Positions 6,154 through 9,530 of a stretch of DNA of 9,530 nucleotides are shown one piece after another (within the stretch, counting starts at the first letter, position 1; the number at the start of each line of letters is the position of its first letter). The notes below the pieces were generated by a model. That model worked only from the letters and a program-made list of their open reading frames with translations, had not been told where the DNA came from and searched no databases. A program made the position numbers and the translations under genes. Origin of the DNA: Deltaproteobacteria bacterium (GTDB lineage Bacteria > Desulfobacterota > Desulfobulbia > Desulfobulbales > Desulfocapsaceae); assembly GCA_021779275.1 (NCBI GenBank), contig JAJYAX010000032.1, positions 1 through 9,530 on the forward strand. The letters are read 5' to 3'.

Positions 6154-7034
6154 AATCCCTGAACGTGGCGCTGGTGCAGCAATCCTGCGGAGAAGACAGA
6201 GAGGCCAACCTGAACAAGAGCATTGCGGCAATCCGCCGGGCGGCAGGCATGGGCTCCCGACTGGTTGTCCTCCAGGAACTCCATACCGGCCCCTATTTCT
6301 GCCAGAGCGAAGACCCCCGCTGTTTCGATCTGGCCGAACCGATCCCCGGCCCCACCACTGAGAGGCTTGGCTCCGTCGCCCGGGAATGCCAGGTGATCAT
6401 CGTCGCCTCCCTGTTTGAAAGGCGCGCGCCCGGGCTGTATCACAACACCGCGGTGGTGCTGGAAAATGACGGCAGCATCGTCGGCATCTACCGGAAGATG
6501 CACATCCCCGACGATCCCGGGTTCTACGAAAAATTCTACTTCACCCCCGGGGACCTGGGTTTCAGGCCGGTTGCGACCTCGGCCGGCAGGCTGGGCGTCC
6601 TGGTCTGCTGGGACCAGTGGTACCCGGAGGCGGCCCGGCTCATGGCCCTGGCCGGCGCCGAACTCCTCATCTACCCGACCGCCATCGGCTGGGATCCCTG
6701 CGACCCGCCGGAAGAACAGGGCCGCCAGCGGGACGCCTGGATCACCATACAGCGAGCCCACGCCGTCGCCAACGGCATCCCGGTACTGAGCGTCAACCGG
6801 GTCGGCTTCGAACCCGCGCCCGGCAGGGCCGACCAAGGCATCACCTTCTGGGGCAGCAGCTTTATCGCCGGTTGCCAGGGCGAGATCCTGGCCCAGGCCG
6901 GCACCGTAAACGAGCACCTCCTCACGGCCGGGATTGACCTCACCAGAAGTGAACAGGTGCGCCGCCTCTGGCCGTTTTTCCGGGATCGGCGCATCGATTC
7001 CTATCAGGACCTGCTGAGACGGTACTGCACCTGA
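6150..7034 (+). CDS. aguB: N-carbamoylputrescine amidase (nitrilase superfamily)
   Basis: A 294-residue carbon-nitrogen hydrolase that converts N-carbamoylputrescine to putrescine, CO2 and ammonia, completing the step begun by AguA. The nitrilase catalytic triad is intact: E43 in LQELHTGPYF, K116 in YRKMHIPDDPGF and C153 in VCWDQWYPEAARL. The text after the lysine (DDPGFYEKFYFTPGD) and the segment YPTAIGWDP (175-183) are characteristic of the AguB branch rather than beta-ureidopropionase or omega-amidase. Length fits the family (about 290-300). The start is well defined: AAGGAG at 6137-6142, seven bases before the ATG, lies inside the end of aguA, and the ATG overlaps the aguA stop (ATGA), so the two are co-translated. 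The recD2 gene converges from the other strand 41 bp beyond the stop. The arginine decarboxylase that would make agmatine is not in the window. Confidence 0.95.
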   Translation: MKSLNVALVQQSCGEDREANLNKSIAAIRRAAGMGSRLVVLQELHTGPYFCQSEDPRCFDLAEPIPGPTTERLGSVARECQVIIVASLFERRAPGLYHNTAVVLENDGSIVGIYRKMHIPDDPGFYEKFYFTPGDLGFRPVATSAGRLGVLVCWDQWYPEAARLMALAGAELLIYPTAIGWDPCDPPEEQGRQRDAWITIQRAHAVANGIPVLSVNRVGFEPAPGRADQGITFWGSSFIAGCQGEILAQAGTVNEHLLTAGIDLTRSEQVRRLWPFFRDRRIDSYQDLLRRYCT

Positions 7035-7075
7035 CATTCAGGCCCTGTCCGTTGACCGTCGTACACCTTGCGCCT

Positions 7076-9530
7076 TCAATGTGTAATCAGATATGTCAGG
7101 GCGGTCTGCCTCTTCCGGTTGTCAACCTGCTGCACCGCCATGAAGAGGGCCTTCCTGCTGCCGACAAAGACACAGACCTGCCTGGCCCTTGTCAATCCCG
7201 TATAGATCAGATTCCTGAACAGCATCTTGAAATGCTGGGTGGCGACGGGGATGATGACCGCCTCGAACTCACTCCCCTGGGACTTATGGATGGTGATCGC
7301 GTAGGCAAGGGATATCTCCGTCAGGTCCTCCCTCGCATAGGCGAGAGGAGCCTGGCCGCCGAACTGGATGAGGCAGCAGAAATTTTCCAGATCAATGGCC
7401 GTGATCCTGCCGATATCCCCGTTGAATACACCCAGGTCATAGTTATTGCGGGTCTGGATGACCCTGTCCCCCTCCCGATAGAGACGATCTCCGATCCTGA
7501 TCTCTTTTTTTCCCTGCTGTTCAGGATTCACCGCCTCTTGGATCGCGGCATTGAGGTTCAGCGTCCCCAGGCTGCCCCTGACCTGGGGAGACAGGATCTG
7601 GATCTCGATATCCCGGCCGAAATATTCCGGAATGGTCTTCGTATAGAGGCGCTTCACCATATCCAGACCGGTCAGGCCATAATGCAGGGAAGACCAGGGA
7701 TGCAGGGACTTCACCATGGTCTTCAGTTCCGCCAGCTCCCCTTGCGCCTGATTGAGCTGCAGGAGATCGACGTGCCGGAACTTCCCGGGTATCTTCAGGA
7801 TGGGGGCGTGGATTTCGCCCGCATCCCTGAATTCCTGCACCAGAAGGTCCTCGATCATCAGGACGTCCTCTTCCCGTTTCATACGTCCGGTGAAGGTCTC
7901 TCCGGTCTGGAGGATCTGTTCCTGGCCGGTGGTCAGGGTCTGCCTGATGGCGGATTTTGCCCGGCCCAGGAAACGTACCTGCTCCTGGGTCGCCTCCTCG
8001 GCATCGATAAAGAGACAGCCGACCTTCTCCCGCCAAAGGGTAGGCCTGTGGAAGGGGGATTCAATCCTCGGGACCTGGCCCTTGTTGATCTGATGGGCGA
8101 AACGGATGATCAGATTTTCCTCCGCCTGCCTGAAGACCCTGGTTAATCTGAAACGGGGAACCACGTGCGCCGCCAGCAGGTCGGAGAGGACGTTCCCGGC
8201 CCCGACGGACGGTAACTGGTCCGGGTCGCCGATAAAGAGGACCTGGGCCTCCCGGGGGACGGCCTTCAGAAGCGAGGCGGCAAGGCTGATGTCCAGCATG
8301 GAGCATTCATCAATTATCAGAAAGTCGGCAGAAAGCGGGTCGTCCTCCGATTTCTTAAAGCCGTTCTTCTCAGGCGTCCATTCCAGCAGACGGTGAATGG
8401 TCCTGGCCTCGGAGCCGATCACCTCGCTCATGCGCTGCGCCGCCCTGCCGGTCGGCGCCGCCAGCACCACATGTTTATGCATGGCCTGCAGCAGTTCCAC
8501 CAGGACCCTGGTCGTGGTCGTCTTGCCGACGCCGGGGCCGCCGGTCAGGATGGAAAATGATCGGGCGGCAATACCTGCGACCGACGCCTGTTGCTCTGCG
8601 GAAAGGATAACGCTCCGCCTTTCACAATACCTCTCCAGCCAGGCGGTAATACGGTCCCGGTCAACAGCCACCGGTTGGCCTATCCATTGCCTCACCCTTT
8701 CGGCAACAGAGCGTTCAGCAAAGTAGAGGGAATTGGCGTAATAGGCGGCGACCTCCCGCCCCTTTTCATCCGGCAGAACCTGTTTCCGCACCTCGCCTGC
8801 AGCAATCAGGGAGGAGACGATGGCCGTTATCTGCTCAGGCGCTCCCGTCTCCAGCAGCTCCCGCACCTCCTTGATGATCTGCGATTCGAACAGAAAACAA
8901 TGCCCCTGGTCCCGGGCCGCCGCCAGCACGTGTTTGACGCCCGCCTCGATGCGGGGAACCCCGTCTTTTTCAAAGCCCATGCTCAAGGCTATCCTGTCGG
9001 CTGAAAAAAAGCCGATGCCGTAGATATCCCTCGCCAGTTGATAGGGATTTCCAGACACTTTGCTGATCGCCTCCGCGCCGTAGGTCTTGAAAATCTTGAC
9101 GGCATAGAGGGTGCTGATCCCGTAGCCCTGCAGGAAGATCATCACATCCCTGACGGCCCGGTGTTCCTGCCAGCTGTTTTTGATATCCACGAGTTTTTTT
9201 TCGGCTATCCCCGGCACCTTCAGGAGTTCGTCGATATTTTCCTCGAAGACCTGCAGCGTCGCCTCCTTAAAGAAGCTCACTATCCTGTAGGCCGTCTTCG
9301 GTCCCACGTTTTTGATGAGTCCCGAGCCCAGGTATTTTTCCAGCGCGGCGCTGGTGGCCGGTTTTTTCTCGATTGCCCGCTCGGCCTTGAACTGTTCTCC
9401 ATGTTGCGGGTGGTGCGTCCAGGTACCGTAAAACTCCATGGAGCTGCCGGCAAAGACCCTGGCCTGATGGATAACCACGGTTACCAGTTTATGCGGTTCA
9501 TTGAAGGGCGCGACCTTCAGCACAGTCCAG
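7076..9530 (-). CDS. recD2: RecD2-type ATP-dependent DNA helicase, 5' end beyond the window
   Basis: 817 visible codons of an SF1B 5'-3' helicase of the RecD2 (RecD/TraA-like) family, which acts without RecB/RecC and is implicated in fork and mismatch/recombination repair. Residues are counted from the first complete codon (Trp, 9527-9529). In order: an OB-like N-terminal region (YGTWTHHPQHGEQFKAE), helix-hairpin-helix repeats (LIKNVGPKTAYRIV, LLKVPGIAEKKLVDI), Walker A GGPGVGKT with K336, Walker B DECS (D407, E408), GDPDQLP (G434-P440), LTRVFRQAEEN, AITIHKSQGSE with K749, and YTGLTRAR with R781. All helicase motifs are intact. The frame is open to the right edge and reads WTVLKV there, matching the family's G-[FW]-TVL-x-V near residue 20, so the GTG at 9521-9523 is not the start and about 20 residues are missing. 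An extra segment of about 105 residues lies near 520-624. It converges on aguB. Confidence 0.94.
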   Translation of the reverse strand, partial: WTVLKVAPFNEPHKLVTVVIHQARVFAGSSMEFYGTWTHHPQHGEQFKAERAIEKKPATSAALEKYLGSGLIKNVGPKTAYRIVSFFKEATLQVFEENIDELLKVPGIAEKKLVDIKNSWQEHRAVRDVMIFLQGYGISTLYAVKIFKTYGAEAISKVSGNPYQLARDIYGIGFFSADRIALSMGFEKDGVPRIEAGVKHVLAAARDQGHCFLFESQIIKEVRELLETGAPEQITAIVSSLIAAGEVRKQVLPDEKGREVAAYYANSLYFAERSVAERVRQWIGQPVAVDRDRITAWLERYCERRSVILSAEQQASVAGIAARSFSILTGGPGVGKTTTTRVLVELLQAMHKHVVLAAPTGRAAQRMSEVIGSEARTIHRLLEWTPEKNGFKKSEDDPLSADFLIIDECSMLDISLAASLLKAVPREAQVLFIGDPDQLPSVGAGNVLSDLLAAHVVPRFRLTRVFRQAEENLIIRFAHQINKGQVPRIESPFHRPTLWREKVGCLFIDAEEATQEQVRFLGRAKSAIRQTLTTGQEQILQTGETFTGRMKREEDVLMIEDLLVQEFRDAGEIHAPILKIPGKFRHVDLLQLNQAQGELAELKTMVKSLHPWSSLHYGLTGLDMVKRLYTKTIPEYFGRDIEIQILSPQVRGSLGTLNLNAAIQEAVNPEQQGKKEIRIGDRLYREGDRVIQTRNNYDLGVFNGDIGRITAIDLENFCCLIQFGGQAPLAYAREDLTEISLAYAITIHKSQGSEFEAVIIPVATQHFKMLFRNLIYTGLTRARQVCVFVGSRKALFMAVQQVDNRKRQTALTYLITH

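Noticed and set aside
6000..7037. 345-codon open frame antisense to aguB and the end of aguA
   Set aside because: It is fully explained as a shadow of two conserved coupled genes; its protein is Gly/Ala/Pro/Asp-rich without motifs.
7035..7075. Bidirectional terminator between aguB and recD2
   Set aside because: The 41-bp gap shows neither a convincing stem nor a T-run in either direction.
7052..8146. 364-codon open frame antisense to recD2
   Set aside because: It lies opposite conserved helicase motifs, and its translation has no family resemblance.
9521..9523. GTG as the start of recD2
   Set aside because: The frame stays open to the window edge and the residues before it (WT, then VLKV) match the conserved family N-terminal region, so the true start lies outside.

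Overview
The window is about 9.5 kb of fairly GC-rich, densely packed bacterial chromosome. It holds seven clear protein genes plus the tail of an eighth at the left edge. I saw no rRNA, tRNA, CRISPR array, transposase or phage gene. A stand-alone small siroheme sulfite reductase, a DUF3417-type glucan phosphorylase, an AguA/AguB pair and a RecD2 helicase together suggest an anaerobic or sulfur-metabolising proteobacterium-like organism. Desulfobacterota (for example the Desulfobulbales) would fit, but this is an inference from gene content, not from a marker gene.

Left block, plus strand (2-3406): an unrecognised, truncated reading frame ends in an ATGA overlap with a 207-residue siroheme/4Fe-4S sulfite or nitrite reductase half-domain protein. 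After an 85-bp gap with a good ribosome binding site comes an 848-residue alpha-glucan phosphorylase (glycogen breakdown). A DedA-family membrane protein (3436-4089, minus strand) converges on the phosphorylase with only 29 bp between the stop codons.

Middle (4090-4394): a 305-bp AT-rich divergent intergenic region, the only sizeable gap. It carries a perfect 7-bp hairpin and an 11-bp direct repeat near dedA, and a good sigma-70-like promoter pointing at the next plus-strand gene.

Right block: a PilZ (c-di-GMP receptor-like) protein is followed 40 bp later by agmatine deiminase (aguA) and N-carbamoylputrescine amidase (aguB), which overlap by ATGA. AguA and AguB catalyse consecutive steps, agmatine to N-carbamoylputrescine to putrescine, so they form a complete two-step module; arginine decarboxylase is not in the window. 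PilZ upstream of the polyamine genes in apparent operon order is the most suggestive context here. A RecD2-type helicase on the minus strand converges on aguB and runs off the right edge. It carries an extra segment of about 105 residues within its C-terminal helicase half.

Overall this looks like ordinary housekeeping and metabolic chromosome. I found no convincing new defence, mobile or regulatory system. The findings below are modest leads.
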